From: CAYFTL01 sp964346145 | GTDB taxonomy: Bacteria; Bacillota; Clostridia; Christensenellales; Aristaeellaceae | Assembly (NCBI GenBank): GCA_964346145.1 | Contig: CAYFTL010000024.1 | Location: 1-29,877 of the forward strand | DNA: 29,877 bases | Reading direction: 5' to 3' | In this document: positions 7,922 to 15,913 of the stretch, in pieces | Numbering within the stretch: the stretch's first letter is position 1 | Layout: every line of letters begins with the position of its first letter | The notes under the pieces: model-generated | The model's database searches: none | What the model was told of the DNA's origin: nothing | The model's input: only the letters and a program-made list of their open reading frames with translations | Position numbers and translations under genes: made by a program

Positions 7922-8851
7922 TTAATAATCGCGCATGCGCTTCCATACGTCGAGCACCAACTGATAACGCTCGAGGGGCAGCCCCTTAAAAGGGATGTTG
8001 CTGGTGCAGTATACATATCCGCCGCCAGGCTTTGCATGGGTCAGACAATATTCGGCCGATGCGACAACCTCTTCTTCGGTTCCGGTTTGCATAAGCGCAC
8101 AGTTTACATTGCCGCACAGCGCCACCTTGTCTCCAACCAACCGCTTGACCTCCTTAATATCCACGCCGGCCATCGGATCGATGGAATGCAAGGCGTGGGG
8201 GTTGGTAGAAACCAGCTGGTCGAGTATGGGCATAATGTCCCCGTCGGTGTGCTTAATTGCGTAGCCTCCCCTGTCGCGAATGTCGGCAATGATGCGGGCC
8301 AAATAAGGCACCACAAACTCGCCAAACATTTGGGGCGACAAAAACGGCCCTTGATTAAAGCAGTAGTCGGAACACAGTATGAATCCGTCCATGCCCGCAT
8401 CCATCATGCGCCTGTTGCGCTTTATCGCATCTGTAGCCATCCTCTCGGCTTCTGCGTGCACCTCTTCGGGCTCATCGGCTATGCGGTAGGAAAACTCCAG
8501 CATGCCATCGCCGTCAGGGATGGCAAAGGTTCCGTCTCCGTGGGCCATCAGCATGAAACGGTTGCCTACATTTTTGTGGATATAGCACACCGTATCACAA
8601 ATGTGTTCAGTGCTTAAATACTGAATACAAATGGCATCGTGCTCCAGTTTGTCGTACACTTGAATCAAAAACTCGGCATTTTCTTCCAGCTTTTTTTGCT
8701 GTTCCGCCTCGGACAATCCCTTTAAGTCGTCTTCCTTTAGCATGGATTTGCCCAAAAGTTCTTCGGACAACTGGAATTCCAGCTCAAAGGTGGGCACCCT
8801 ATCCGGTATCCCTAAATCCAAAGCAGTCATCATACGTTCGCGGGGTGTCAT
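7922..8851 (-). CDS. uroporphyrinogen decarboxylase family protein (methyltransferase-like), paralogue A
   Basis: A start at 8851 is chosen because AAGGAGG lies about 9 bases before this ATG and the product then begins MTPRERMMTAL, as in the URO-D family; the open frame extends 21 codons further upstream. The 309-residue protein belongs to the UroD/corrinoid-methyltransferase (MtaA/CmuA-like) superfamily. Features are IPDRVPTFE near the N-terminus, KHTDGDI in the middle, and LCGNVNCALMQTGTEEEV near the end. At the zinc-ligand position the family often has H-x-C-G; here it is HTDG, so the cysteine is missing. A role in heme synthesis is unlikely because no hem genes are nearby. It is the second gene of an operon, 28 bases after its paralogue. 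Substrate unknown. Confidence 0.8.
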   Translation of the reverse strand: MTPRERMMTALDLGIPDRVPTFELEFQLSEELLGKSMLKEDDLKGLSEAEQQKKLEENAEFLIQVYDKLEHDAICIQYLSTEHICDTVCYIHKNVGNRFMLMAHGDGTFAIPDGDGMLEFSYRIADEPEEVHAEAERMATDAIKRNRRMMDAGMDGFILCSDYCFNQGPFLSPQMFGEFVVPYLARIIADIRDRGGYAIKHTDGDIMPILDQLVSTNPHALHSIDPMAGVDIKEVKRLVGDKVALCGNVNCALMQTGTEEEVVASAEYCLTHAKPGGGYVYCTSNIPFKGLPLERYQLVLDVWKRMRDY

Positions 8852-8879
8852 GAAAATAATTTCCTCCTTAGGCTGATTA

Positions 8880-9950
8880 CTATTCGTAGCTACCGGCTTT
8901 TTTGGCCGTTTCAATGATGTGGCGGAAATCTTCCAAGCTTACATTCTCGGGAACCGAGTGATCCGACGCAAATATATATCCGCCGTTTTGTTTGAGCACC
9001 GGCACCACCCGGTTAATTTCCGCAGTGATTTGATCGGGCTTGTCCCACAGCACTGCGTTGACGCCGCCGTGCAGCACCAGCTTATCTCCGTAAGTTTGCT
9101 TAATGTGAATAGGATCCATGCCAGCCTTTACTTCCAGCGGATTCAAACCATCCATGCCAATCTCAATCAGTTCGGGAATGAACTTGTTGATGTCGCCGCA
9201 GGAGTGCAGCCGCGCCTTGATTCCTTTTTTGTGGGCCCACTCTACAGCGCGCTTTTGTACAGGCTTAACCAACTCTCGATACATGTTCAGCGAGAAAAAC
9301 TGGGTGTTTTTGTATCCCATATCATCCGGCCAGTTGATTTCGTGAAAATGGTATCCGGCGTCCCACACCTTGTCCATCAGCGCAATGTTTACATCCAAAT
9401 AATGGTTAAACATATCAAAGCACCACTCTGGATCTTCCACCATGGCCATCAGCAAACGCTCGGTGCCCACAGCCCAGGAGTGGGTCACGTCGAACCCGAA
9501 CCAGAATCCACCAACGATCCACTGGTCTTCCTTAACCCATTTGGAGTATTCACGCTTGAGTAAATCCCAAGGGATGCGGTCATCGCTGGCAACCATGCGC
9601 TCTTTTGCTTCGGCCCAGGCTTTGGGCGAGGTGATGGTAAAATCCAAGAATTCGGGCGTGGAACCGTGTTTGGTCCAGCTCTTTAGCGTCGCTCCCCACT
9701 CTGTAGTGTAAATAATATAGTCTTCAGTCTCTTCAAGGACCTTCTTGGGATATTGGGGCGAATTATCCACATGGATCATCGCAACCTTGTCCAGGTCAAA
9801 ATAATCCACATAATCGCGCGAAGGCATGCCCTCATCTACCCAACGGTTGATGGTGCTCTCCCACGGAGAATCTAAAATCGGTACGCGGTCGGCATCCCTA
9901 TGTTCATACATGCGCTCAAAACGCTCGCGGGTAGTTAATTTCTGCGCCAT
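8880..9950 (-). CDS. uroporphyrinogen decarboxylase family protein (methyltransferase-like), paralogue B
   Basis: The start at 9950 follows AGGAGG and gives MAQKLTTRERFERMYEH, the typical beginning of this superfamily; an upstream in-frame ATG at 9992 has no such site. The 356-residue product contains RVPILDSPWE (about 22-31), the putative zinc motif LHSCGD, then EVKAGMDP and LHGGVNAVLWD, and near the end GGYIFASDHSVPENV. The HSCG motif matches the H-x-C-G zinc site of corrinoid-dependent methyltransferases such as MtaA, MtbA and CmuA. It probably acts in the cytoplasm on a methylated or carboxylated substrate, possibly with a corrinoid protein encoded elsewhere. It is the first gene of a two-gene operon. 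The family is sure; the activity is inferred. Confidence 0.8.
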   Translation of the reverse strand: MAQKLTTRERFERMYEHRDADRVPILDSPWESTINRWVDEGMPSRDYVDYFDLDKVAMIHVDNSPQYPKKVLEETEDYIIYTTEWGATLKSWTKHGSTPEFLDFTITSPKAWAEAKERMVASDDRIPWDLLKREYSKWVKEDQWIVGGFWFGFDVTHSWAVGTERLLMAMVEDPEWCFDMFNHYLDVNIALMDKVWDAGYHFHEINWPDDMGYKNTQFFSLNMYRELVKPVQKRAVEWAHKKGIKARLHSCGDINKFIPELIEIGMDGLNPLEVKAGMDPIHIKQTYGDKLVLHGGVNAVLWDKPDQITAEINRVVPVLKQNGGYIFASDHSVPENVSLEDFRHIIETAKKAGSYE

Positions 9951-10063
9951 TGTATCCTCCTGTTCTGGCATATAGCCATTCAATATCAACACTCATCTTC
10001 ATTATAGAAGCTCAAAGTCTCGGTTGCAATCCATTTAAAAAAAATAAAGTTAAAGCGTTCTAG

Positions 10064-10777
10064 CTATATCTGCAAACCGGCTCCGTTTTCCTTCAGCCAT
10101 CTCTTCCATATCATGTAATCGGGCATATGGCGCTGCACGCTTTGCCAAAACTTTTCCGAATGATTGAACTCGTATAAATGGCATAGTTCATGAATTACCA
10201 CATAATCCAAACATTCTGGCGGCGCTAAGATCAGCTTCCAGTTTAAATTAATGTTGCCCTTGCTGGAACAGCTGCCCCAGCGGGTTTTTTGCTCGCGTAT
10301 GGCCACACGATTTGGACTGCGCCCCACCATGCTTGCAAAATGCTCGACACGCTCGCGCAACGCTTCGCCGGCGTACGCCTTGTACCAGTCGGTAACGAGC
10401 TTGCGCCTGCTCTCTAGATCATGCTTATCACTCACAAAGAGCGTAAGCGTATTACCCTCAAAAAACGCTCGCGGTTTTGCATCGGGAGAATCACATATAT
10501 CAAGCGTAATCTCCCGCCCTTGTAACGGCAACCCTTCTCCACTCATCAAAGGAGAGTGAGCTTTGTGTAGCGGATACTCCGCAAAGCGCTCTTGTACCTG
10601 CGCAATCCAACCTTGCTGCTCCAGCACAAACTGGTCTACCCCTCGCAAAGAGGCGGCCTTAGGCGCAAACACCCGCACTCGCCCATCCGGCAATACACGG
10701 ATTTCGATGTTTTTCCGTTTGGTCTGAACCAATTCATACCAAAATGTCATAAATTTCGTGCATATCTTTCTTCGCAT
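10064..10777 (-). CDS. YgjP-like zinc metallopeptidase domain protein (DUF45)
   Basis: The 237-residue protein has the hallmark zinc motif HELCH (196-200) with a third ligand His206 in FNHSEKFW, preceded by the conserved TRWGSCSSKGNINLNW (165-180). This matches the YgjP/SprT-like M48-related peptidase family (DUF45), often encoded beside restriction or housekeeping genes and poorly understood. There is no signal peptide. The ATG is 7 bases after the stop of the MreB-like gene, and its AGAGGAG site overlaps that stop codon, so the two are probably translationally coupled. No obvious terminator follows. Family assignment is firm; substrate unknown. Confidence 0.85.
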   Translation of the reverse strand: MRRKICTKFMTFWYELVQTKRKNIEIRVLPDGRVRVFAPKAASLRGVDQFVLEQQGWIAQVQERFAEYPLHKAHSPLMSGEGLPLQGREITLDICDSPDAKPRAFFEGNTLTLFVSDKHDLESRRKLVTDWYKAYAGEALRERVEHFASMVGRSPNRVAIREQKTRWGSCSSKGNINLNWKLILAPPECLDYVVIHELCHLYEFNHSEKFWQSVQRHMPDYMIWKRWLKENGAGLQI

Positions 10778-10784
10778 AGCTCCT

Positions 10785-11813
10785 CTAAAAACGTTTGTCG
10801 TTGTTCAGCGAACGACCGAGGCATGCATATTCTGCCGCAAGCGCTGGGCGCGCAAGCAACAGCTCCAAGCCGTGGGCTGTGCATCCTTCCGGATCATCGG
10901 CAACCCTGCAGGCTAGTCCTGTCGCATCGGCCAGCAAACGCTCAATCCCAAACAGATTGGCCCCTCCTCCGGTGAGCACGATGCCGGTACGGGATACATC
11001 GCTAGCCATTTGCCCGCTTAAACTCTGTAACAAATCGTTTACCAATATGCATAACTGTTGAACCACCGGCTCAATCGCCTGATTGACCAATTCCGCCGTC
11101 ACTTCACGGACAACCGGAAAACCACTCTTTTGATCTAAGCCCAACACATTTTCTTTGAGCGCTGTCCTCCCGCCCCACGCCGCACCCAAGGTATGTTTTA
11201 ATTCCTGGGCAGTGCGCAGGCCAATGCGAATGCCTTGCGCTGCCAATTTGCGTTGTATGCTGACATCAATATTTGCCGAACCGTAGGGAAGCTGGACTTG
11301 TTTAATAATATGTCCTCCGGCAAGAAGGCTTGCAGCCATGATGCCCGCACCCAGTTCGGCAACAACCATGGTTTCCGGCGAAGACAGTTCAATGCCAGCG
11401 CCAAGCGCCGCAGCAATGGAAGACTCCACCAAATAACATTGGCTACCCATCGACTCCAAAACCGCCGTAGTCAATGCTCTCCGGTCGCTCTCGCGAACAC
11501 CGGTAGGCGATGCCACAAGAAATGTATACTTCTTGTTTGCCGAGCAATCCGATAAATTAGGCGTTAAATAGTTTATAAGTTCAACACAAAGAGCCATATT
11601 TTCCACCGCTCCGCGAAGCACAGGCCACACTGCACGCAATTTATCATGGGTTCTGCCCAGTGTTCGGTAGGCCGCATCTCCAACCAGTTCAAGCATGCCC
11701 TTTTCGTTTACTTGAAACAAGGTGGCCTCGCTGATTATGGAGCCCGATCCCGTCGACATAATACGGGTATTGCTGCTTCCCATATCTAGCCCTACTTGAA
11801 AACGCATGGACAT
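10785..11813 (-). CDS. MreB-like actin-family ATPase
   Basis: This 342-residue protein has the actin/Hsp70 ATPase fold signatures of the MreB/Mbl family: phosphate-1 loop GLDMGSSNTRI (about 8-18), a second phosphate loop VAELGAGIMAASLLAGG, and the adenosine motif VLTGGGANLFGIERLL. MreB proteins form membrane-associated filaments that guide lateral wall synthesis. The sequence is divergent: the first loop has DMGSSNT instead of the usual DLGTANT, and no mreC or mreD lies beside it, so it may be a specialised paralogue. AAGGAATGGG lies just before the ATG. It is the first gene of an operon with the YgjP-like gene. The superfamily is sure, a role in shape is inferred. Confidence 0.78.
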   Translation of the reverse strand: MSMRFQVGLDMGSSNTRIMSTGSGSIISEATLFQVNEKGMLELVGDAAYRTLGRTHDKLRAVWPVLRGAVENMALCVELINYLTPNLSDCSANKKYTFLVASPTGVRESDRRALTTAVLESMGSQCYLVESSIAAALGAGIELSSPETMVVAELGAGIMAASLLAGGHIIKQVQLPYGSANIDVSIQRKLAAQGIRIGLRTAQELKHTLGAAWGGRTALKENVLGLDQKSGFPVVREVTAELVNQAIEPVVQQLCILVNDLLQSLSGQMASDVSRTGIVLTGGGANLFGIERLLADATGLACRVADDPEGCTAHGLELLLARPALAAEYACLGRSLNNDKRF

Positions 11814-12372
11814 CCCATTCCTTTGTTCATTTGCTTTATATACTTTCTACATGGTATACTACCACAAAACCCTATCGGCCGCCAGATCATCATATGACAT
11901 CACAATGCTATAACCCCTTGCCTTAAAAAACAGCAACAAAAAAATGTATTCGACGTCCACATGTATGAACTTGAACGGTACTTCCGAACAAAAGTACCCA
12001 TTCACGGATATCCTTTTTTTCGTTCCCTAACTCAAATGTTCTCGTCATCCTTTCCCATACCTCTGTAATTTACGGCTCGCTTCCGTTTTGACTTCAGCGC
12101 AACCGTTCTATGATTTTTACTGCACCGCGTTTTTTCTGCGTGCTATTTGTTGTAAGAATCTTAACCATATGTTGCCAAGATATCAATTTATGTATATGCG
12201 ACACATGTTCCCTTGCACAACTTAACATTTAATTCAATATCATTTTGTTGCGAGTTTCAGTAGCTCGCTCTTCTGACAACAAGTAGCACCGAAGGCCAAA
12301 GCATTATTCGAATGTTTCAAGCACATTTTTCATATGTTCCTCAACTCTTAAAATGTTTTTTACCAACTCTTG
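11814..12372. other. gene-poor AT-rich stretch
   Basis: No supportable coding frame is seen. The first part should hold the promoter of the MreB-like operon; TATACC and TATATAA boxes are present on the minus strand between 11830 and 11865, but a good -35 is lacking. A weak stem (GCGAG/CTCGC around 12250-12268, flanked by TTGTT/AACAA) is the only other structure noticed. Confidence 0.4.
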
Positions 12373-12385
12373 CACTATAATAGTG
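12373..12385. promoter_or_regulatory. palindrome over a TATAAT box
   Basis: CACTAT-A-ATAGTG is a perfect 13-base palindrome, extendable by TT/AA across one G-T pair. It contains a perfect plus-strand -10 box TATAAT (12376-12381). The -35 region is poor, which would suit an activated or repressed promoter. It lies about 340 bases before glf. Confidence 0.4.
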
Positions 12386-12491
12386 TAAACTAATGCGCAA
12401 AACCATACTATTCCTTTGTAGGATCATCAAACATATTGATCTATTTGTGAATATTGAATATGATAGTGTTTATAATCGATTAGAATTAGAG

Positions 12492-12537
12492 AAAAACCGG
12501 TGCCAGCAATTGTTGCAGAAAAAAACAAACGGTTTTT
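12492..12537. other. hairpin region between the TATAAT palindrome and glf
   Basis: AAAAACCG (12492-12499) pairs with CGGTTTTT (12530-12537) around an inner GCAA/TTGC stem. It could end a short transcript started at the TATAAT box at 12376, or be part of a long glf leader. A perfect 14-base palindrome GTCGGCATGCCGAC follows at 12622-12635. Confidence 0.3.
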
Positions 12538-12727
12538 GCAGCGCACCTTTAAGAAAAATAAATAGATTACATAACTCTTATGTAACGCTATGCGATTAAG
12601 CCCGGACGGCGTATCCAAAAGGTCGGCATGCCGACTGTTTAAGTACACCGGCCAAAATATTTCGTTAACACGGCCATTTCCTTTTCAAGTACCAATCTAC
12701 AAAAACACCACCGGAGGGATTTATTCC

Positions 12728-13834
12728 ATGAAAAACTATGACTATCTAATCGTCGGCGCCGGCCTTTTTAGCGCAGTATTCGCCAATGAAGCCACTCGCC
12801 GCGGCAAAAGCTGCCTGGTAATCGAACGCCGCAATCATATTGCCGGAAATATTTATACCGAGCCGGTCGAGGGCATCAACGTACACCGCTACGGCGCACA
12901 CATCTTCCACACCTCCAACGAGCAGGTGTGGGACTATATTTGCCAGTTTGCACGATTTAACAACTACGTGAATGCCCCTATCGCCGTATATAAAGATGAG
13001 CTATACAATCTGCCCTTTAACATGAACACCTTCAGCCGCCTTTGGGGAATTCGAACACCCGAAGAAGCCCAAAAAATCATCGCTGAACAGGTAGCGCAGG
13101 AAAATATAGATGAGCCAAAAAACCTGGAAGAGCAAGCGCTCAAGCTTGCCGGACGGGATATTTACGAAAAGCTCATCAAAGGCTATACCGAAAAACAATG
13201 GGGCCGCAGCTGCACCGAGCTGCCCGCCTTTATCATTCGCCGTTTGCCCTTCCGCTTTATCTACGATAACAATTATTTTAACGACCGCTACCAAGGCATT
13301 CCGGAGGGGGGCTACACGCCCATCGTCGAGAAGATGCTCGCCAATTGCGATGTGATGTTGGACACCGACTATTTTGATTTCGTTCGCCAATACCCCAATG
13401 TCGCCAAGAAAACCCTCTACACCGGCATGATCGATGAGTTCTTCGGCTATCGCCTAGGTACGTTGGAGTATCGCAGTGTGCGCTTTGAAACCGAAGTACT
13501 CGATACCGACAATTACCAGGGCAACGCAGTGGTCAACTACACCGAGCGCGAGGTGCCGTACACGCGCATCATTGAACATAAGCATTTTGAATTCGGCAGG
13601 CAACCCAAAACGGTCATCTCTCGGGAATATTCCTCCGAGTGGACAAAGGGCGGCGATCCGTATTATCCGGTTAATGACGAAAAAAACACTCAGCTCTACG
13701 CTCAATACCGCGCGTTAGCCGATAAGACAAAGGACGTAATCTTCGGCGGCCGGTTGGGCGAGTACAAGTATTACGACATGGACAAGGTCATTCTTTCGGC
13801 TTTGGATCTAGTCGAAAAAGAATTCCCCATGTAG
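12728..13834 (+). CDS. glf: UDP-galactopyranose mutase
   Basis: Flavoenzyme that converts UDP-galactopyranose to UDP-galactofuranose, the donor for galactofuranose in surface polysaccharides; cytoplasmic. The 368-residue product has the usual length. It shows the FAD-binding GAGLFSAVFA (10-19), the ERRNHIAGN segment that follows it, the family motif HRYGAHIFHT (53-62), KGYTEKQWG, and the C-terminal GGRLGEYKYYDMDKVI. The start at 12728 follows GGAGG by 10 bases; the open frame runs 46 codons further upstream without supporting signals. No glycosyltransferase or other polysaccharide genes flank it, which is unusual because glf often lies in such clusters. Confidence 0.95.
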   Translation: MKNYDYLIVGAGLFSAVFANEATRRGKSCLVIERRNHIAGNIYTEPVEGINVHRYGAHIFHTSNEQVWDYICQFARFNNYVNAPIAVYKDELYNLPFNMNTFSRLWGIRTPEEAQKIIAEQVAQENIDEPKNLEEQALKLAGRDIYEKLIKGYTEKQWGRSCTELPAFIIRRLPFRFIYDNNYFNDRYQGIPEGGYTPIVEKMLANCDVMLDTDYFDFVRQYPNVAKKTLYTGMIDEFFGYRLGTLEYRSVRFETEVLDTDNYQGNAVVNYTEREVPYTRIIEHKHFEFGRQPKTVISREYSSEWTKGGDPYYPVNDEKNTQLYAQYRALADKTKDVIFGGRLGEYKYYDMDKVILSALDLVEKEFPM

Positions 13835-13919
13835 AGATTTTCCATGGGGACGTTGAGTGCAGCCATATACCCTTTTTTATAAGCAAATTATATGATTCTA
13901 TACAGTACGAATACACAAA

Positions 13920-13960
13920 TCATTGCTTAACAATGCCACTTATGGCAATTTAAGCAATGA
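13920..13960. terminator. long imperfect hairpin downstream of glf
   Basis: TCATTGCTTAA (13920-13930) is perfectly complementary to TTAAGCAATGA (13950-13960), and an inner TGCCA/TGGCA stem tops it. It starts 86 bases after the glf stop. No T-run follows, so it may be a processed 3' end or an operator instead. A second small stem, CCCCATG/CATGGGG, overlaps the glf stop itself. Confidence 0.35.
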
Positions 13961-14480
13961 TAAATTGCTACAAGCGTACGACCGCATTTTCGCATGGATC
14001 GGGCAACCGCCTGCTCAAAAGGAAAATTTTGTATTCAGTTCCATTTACAGACCCTGTTGAACCATGCACAATCCGCTGTGAATCTCATGACGCGGGACCG
14101 GCGAATATATGGATGGCGATACTCGGTTGGGCAAAAGGCTAAAAAATAATATAGATTGCCGTATGAATATATGTTGGATGAAGCAAGAAAAGAGGTTAGA
14201 CCAAACGGACATCGAATATGCATCCGGAACTTGACAGTATCCACATTCTTCATTTTCGGTAGTGTATAAATTGTGTGTGAATCCAGCTTTCCAGGGCAAA
14301 GGGGCAAGCAAGCCATGCTTTTTTCCGAATCCATACTCAAAAACGAAGGCATAGACAACGTTCGTCTGTATGCCTTTCTTAAAATCCTCTTGTTTTAATG
14401 TTTATGAAAAATCATTGACCCACAAAGCGATTTTTGCTGCGAACGCCTTGCAGTAAGCATGATAAATATCTTTATTAATA
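13961..14480. other. intergenic stretch without supportable genes
   Basis: Only short overlapping frames on both strands are present, none with a convincing ribosome-binding site or recognisable motif. No tRNA, insertion-sequence ends or repeats were identified. It may contain decayed coding sequence, but nothing identifiable. Confidence 0.4.
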
Positions 14481-14520
14481 AAAGCAACATGCCTGAAAAC
14501 TAAAACAGGCATGTTGCTTT
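14481..14520 (-). terminator. terminator of the Ord-like dehydrogenase gene
   Basis: AAAGCAACATGCCTG (14481-14495) pairs perfectly with CAGGCATGTTGCTTT (14506-14520) across a 10-base loop. It lies about 30 bases past the stop codon of the minus-strand gene. Confidence 0.8.
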
Positions 14521-14550
14521 GCACTCTCGTACAGATAAAATCAACAAATA

Positions 14551-15585
14551 TTAATCCACATACATATGAATCGGATAGGCTAGGTACTCTACCGGGGGTA
14601 ACTGATCTACGGTAATGTACCCTGCCGGAGCGCAAAGGATTGAAGGGATTCTGTTCACGAGCGTCGCACAGGTGTGTTCCGGCGTTGCGGGCTTTGAAAC
14701 ATAAAAGTTTATGTCGGGCTCGCCCAAGATCTTCCAATCGCACATATCCCCATCGTCTTGGCCATATACCTTGCCGATGCACTGGGTTTCAATGACCGGT
14801 CCTTGATAGGTTTCGGTTGTGACCACTGCGCTCATACCGATACAGTTTCCTTTGGGAATGGTTTCACCCAAGGTAGCGGAGTAAAGATCTTTATCATAAA
14901 AAAACGGAACGCTTTTTTGTGTTTGAGATTTAATCGTCCAACCCATCCTCGCGCACAAAGATTCATTAGAATTCCATACATAGCTGGGTTCAATAATCTC
15001 CGGGTGCGCCAGCTGCTTTTCAAACTCTTCCGGCGTAAGCCCAACACCATGGGCTTTTGCTAGGGCAAGTCCGTAGTCTTCCACGTTATAGCTTACTGCG
15101 CCTTCGATGCGGTTAATCTGGTGCGCGCCACCTGCAACGCAGGCAATCATATTAATCCAATAAATATCCTGCATACCCGTGCCCACAATGGTACAACCGG
15201 ACTCCTTCGCCAGGGCATCCAATTTGTTGGTTACGGCGGGTGCTGTCGTCCAAGGATAGATCGCCTCTTCACAGGTTGTAACAATATTTATGCCGCGGCT
15301 TGCGCACCTTTCAAAATGCGGATATACGTCCTCCATGAAGCTAAACAAGGTCAACACAGCAATATCTGCGTCGCACTCGTCGAGCACCGCATCGGCATCA
15401 GCCCGAATGGGAACGTTCAATCGAGTGTTCAGCCCCGCCCATTCGCCTACATCCTGCCCGACGATTTCAGGATTGGTGTCGATCGCGCCCACGATCTCCG
15501 CACCTTTTTCATAAAGGTAGCGTATGATGTACTTCGCCATCTTTCCGCAGCCGTATTGTACTACGCGAATTTTTTGATTATACAC
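14551..15585 (-). CDS. NAD(P)-binding dehydrogenase, 2,4-diaminopentanoate dehydrogenase-like
   Basis: The 344-residue protein opens with a Rossmann dinucleotide motif (VVQYGCGKMAKYIIRYL, about 8-24) and EIVGAIDTNPEIVGQDVGE, as in dihydrodipicolinate-reductase-like enzymes. The length and C-terminal VNRIPSILCAPAGYITVDQLPP recall the 2,4-diaminopentanoate dehydrogenase (Ord) branch, which oxidises 2,4-diaminopentanoate in clostridial ornithine fermentation. The partner genes of that pathway (oraSE, ortAB) are not in this window, so the substrate stays open. The start is GTG with AGGAGG upstream. A structured leader and a terminator precede it, and TTGCTT plus TATAGA about 80-110 bases upstream could be its own promoter. 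Confidence 0.65.
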   Translation of the reverse strand: MYNQKIRVVQYGCGKMAKYIIRYLYEKGAEIVGAIDTNPEIVGQDVGEWAGLNTRLNVPIRADADAVLDECDADIAVLTLFSFMEDVYPHFERCASRGINIVTTCEEAIYPWTTAPAVTNKLDALAKESGCTIVGTGMQDIYWINMIACVAGGAHQINRIEGAVSYNVEDYGLALAKAHGVGLTPEEFEKQLAHPEIIEPSYVWNSNESLCARMGWTIKSQTQKSVPFFYDKDLYSATLGETIPKGNCIGMSAVVTTETYQGPVIETQCIGKVYGQDDGDMCDWKILGEPDINFYVSKPATPEHTCATLVNRIPSILCAPAGYITVDQLPPVEYLAYPIHMYVD

Positions 15586-15741
15586 AAGATTACCTCCTCT
15601 TCGTGTTCCATTCCACTGCAGCGGCGTACGATTTGCAATTTTACCCGCTTACGACCAACAGCCTCGTGGAGTGCTTGCATTGATCATCTATAAAAAAACG
15701 CCGCTCATACAAGCAACGCTTCACAAAAAATATAGGATTAC

Positions 15742-15787
15742 GGGTAAAAAGCCCCACCGCCATTGACCACAGCAGGGCTTTTTACCC
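15742..15787 (-). terminator. intrinsic terminator of the leader RNA
   Basis: GGGTAAAAAGCCC (15742-15754) and GGGCTTTTTACCC (15775-15787) are perfectly complementary across a 20-base loop. On the minus strand it follows the structured RNA and precedes the dehydrogenase gene, as in transcription attenuation. Confidence 0.8.
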
Positions 15788-15853
15788 ACTTATTACAGCT
15801 CGGATAGGCCATAATTTGCCACGAAGTGGCAACAGATGATTTGTCCAGATCAT
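15782..15853 (-). CDS. possible 23-residue leader peptide
   Basis: On the minus strand an ATG (15853-15851) lies 9 bases after AGGAGG (15868-15863). It opens a 23-codon frame, MIWTNHLL...RAVISG, whose TAA (15784-15782) lies inside the first arm of the terminator. That placement is typical of attenuation leader peptides. There is no run of a single amino acid; it has two Trp and several Leu. The ATG is buried in the closing stem of the folded leader, so translation and folding would compete. It may instead be a chance frame in a non-coding RNA. Confidence 0.3.
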   Translation of the reverse strand: MIWTNHLLPLRGKLWPIRAVISG

Positions 15854-15863
15854 ATGGCCATCC
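15802..15863 (-). ncRNA. structured leader RNA, three-way junction (candidate riboswitch or small RNA)
   Basis: On the minus strand a closing stem is formed by GGAU plus GGCCAUA (15863-15853) and UAUGGCC plus AUCC (15813-15802), with one bulged U. It encloses two hairpins: UGAU/AUCA with an 8-base loop containing GGACAA, and UUGCCAC/GUGGCAA with a UUC loop. All stems are perfect Watson-Crick apart from the bulge. A promoter lies 22 bases upstream and an intrinsic terminator downstream. I do not recognise it as a known riboswitch class. The terminator loop sequence GUGGUCAAUGGC is complementary to parts of both stems (GCCAU, UUGCCAC), so alternative pairing is possible. Confidence 0.5.
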
Positions 15864-15884
15864 CTCCTTCCTTTTATTGACTAT

Positions 15885-15913
15885 ATTATAACACATTAAT
15901 TTATTATTTTTAA
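15885..15913 (-). promoter_or_regulatory. promoter of the leader RNA
   Basis: On the minus strand the sequence reads TTAAAA (15913-15908), a 17-base spacer, then TATAAT (15890-15885), with an extended TG before the -10. Transcription would start near 15878, just ahead of the AGGAGG and the folded RNA. Confidence 0.6.

Noticed and set aside
7922..9950. Heme biosynthetic uroporphyrinogen decarboxylase (hemE)
   Set aside because: Motifs and pairing fit the methyltransferase-like branch and no other heme gene is near.
12393..12599. 68-codon frame ahead of glf
   Set aside because: It starts inside a presumed leader without a ribosome site and runs through a hairpin region.
12622..12635. Perfect palindrome GTCGGCATGCCGAC as a terminator
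   Set aside because: It is self-complementary without a loop and lacks a T-run; kept only as a note.
14035..14358. 107-codon minus-strand frame as a gene
   Set aside because: No ribosome site, no recognisable motif, and overlapping frames of similar quality exist on both strands.
13961..14480. Insertion-sequence remnant
   Set aside because: No terminal inverted repeats, target duplications or transposase motifs could be identified.
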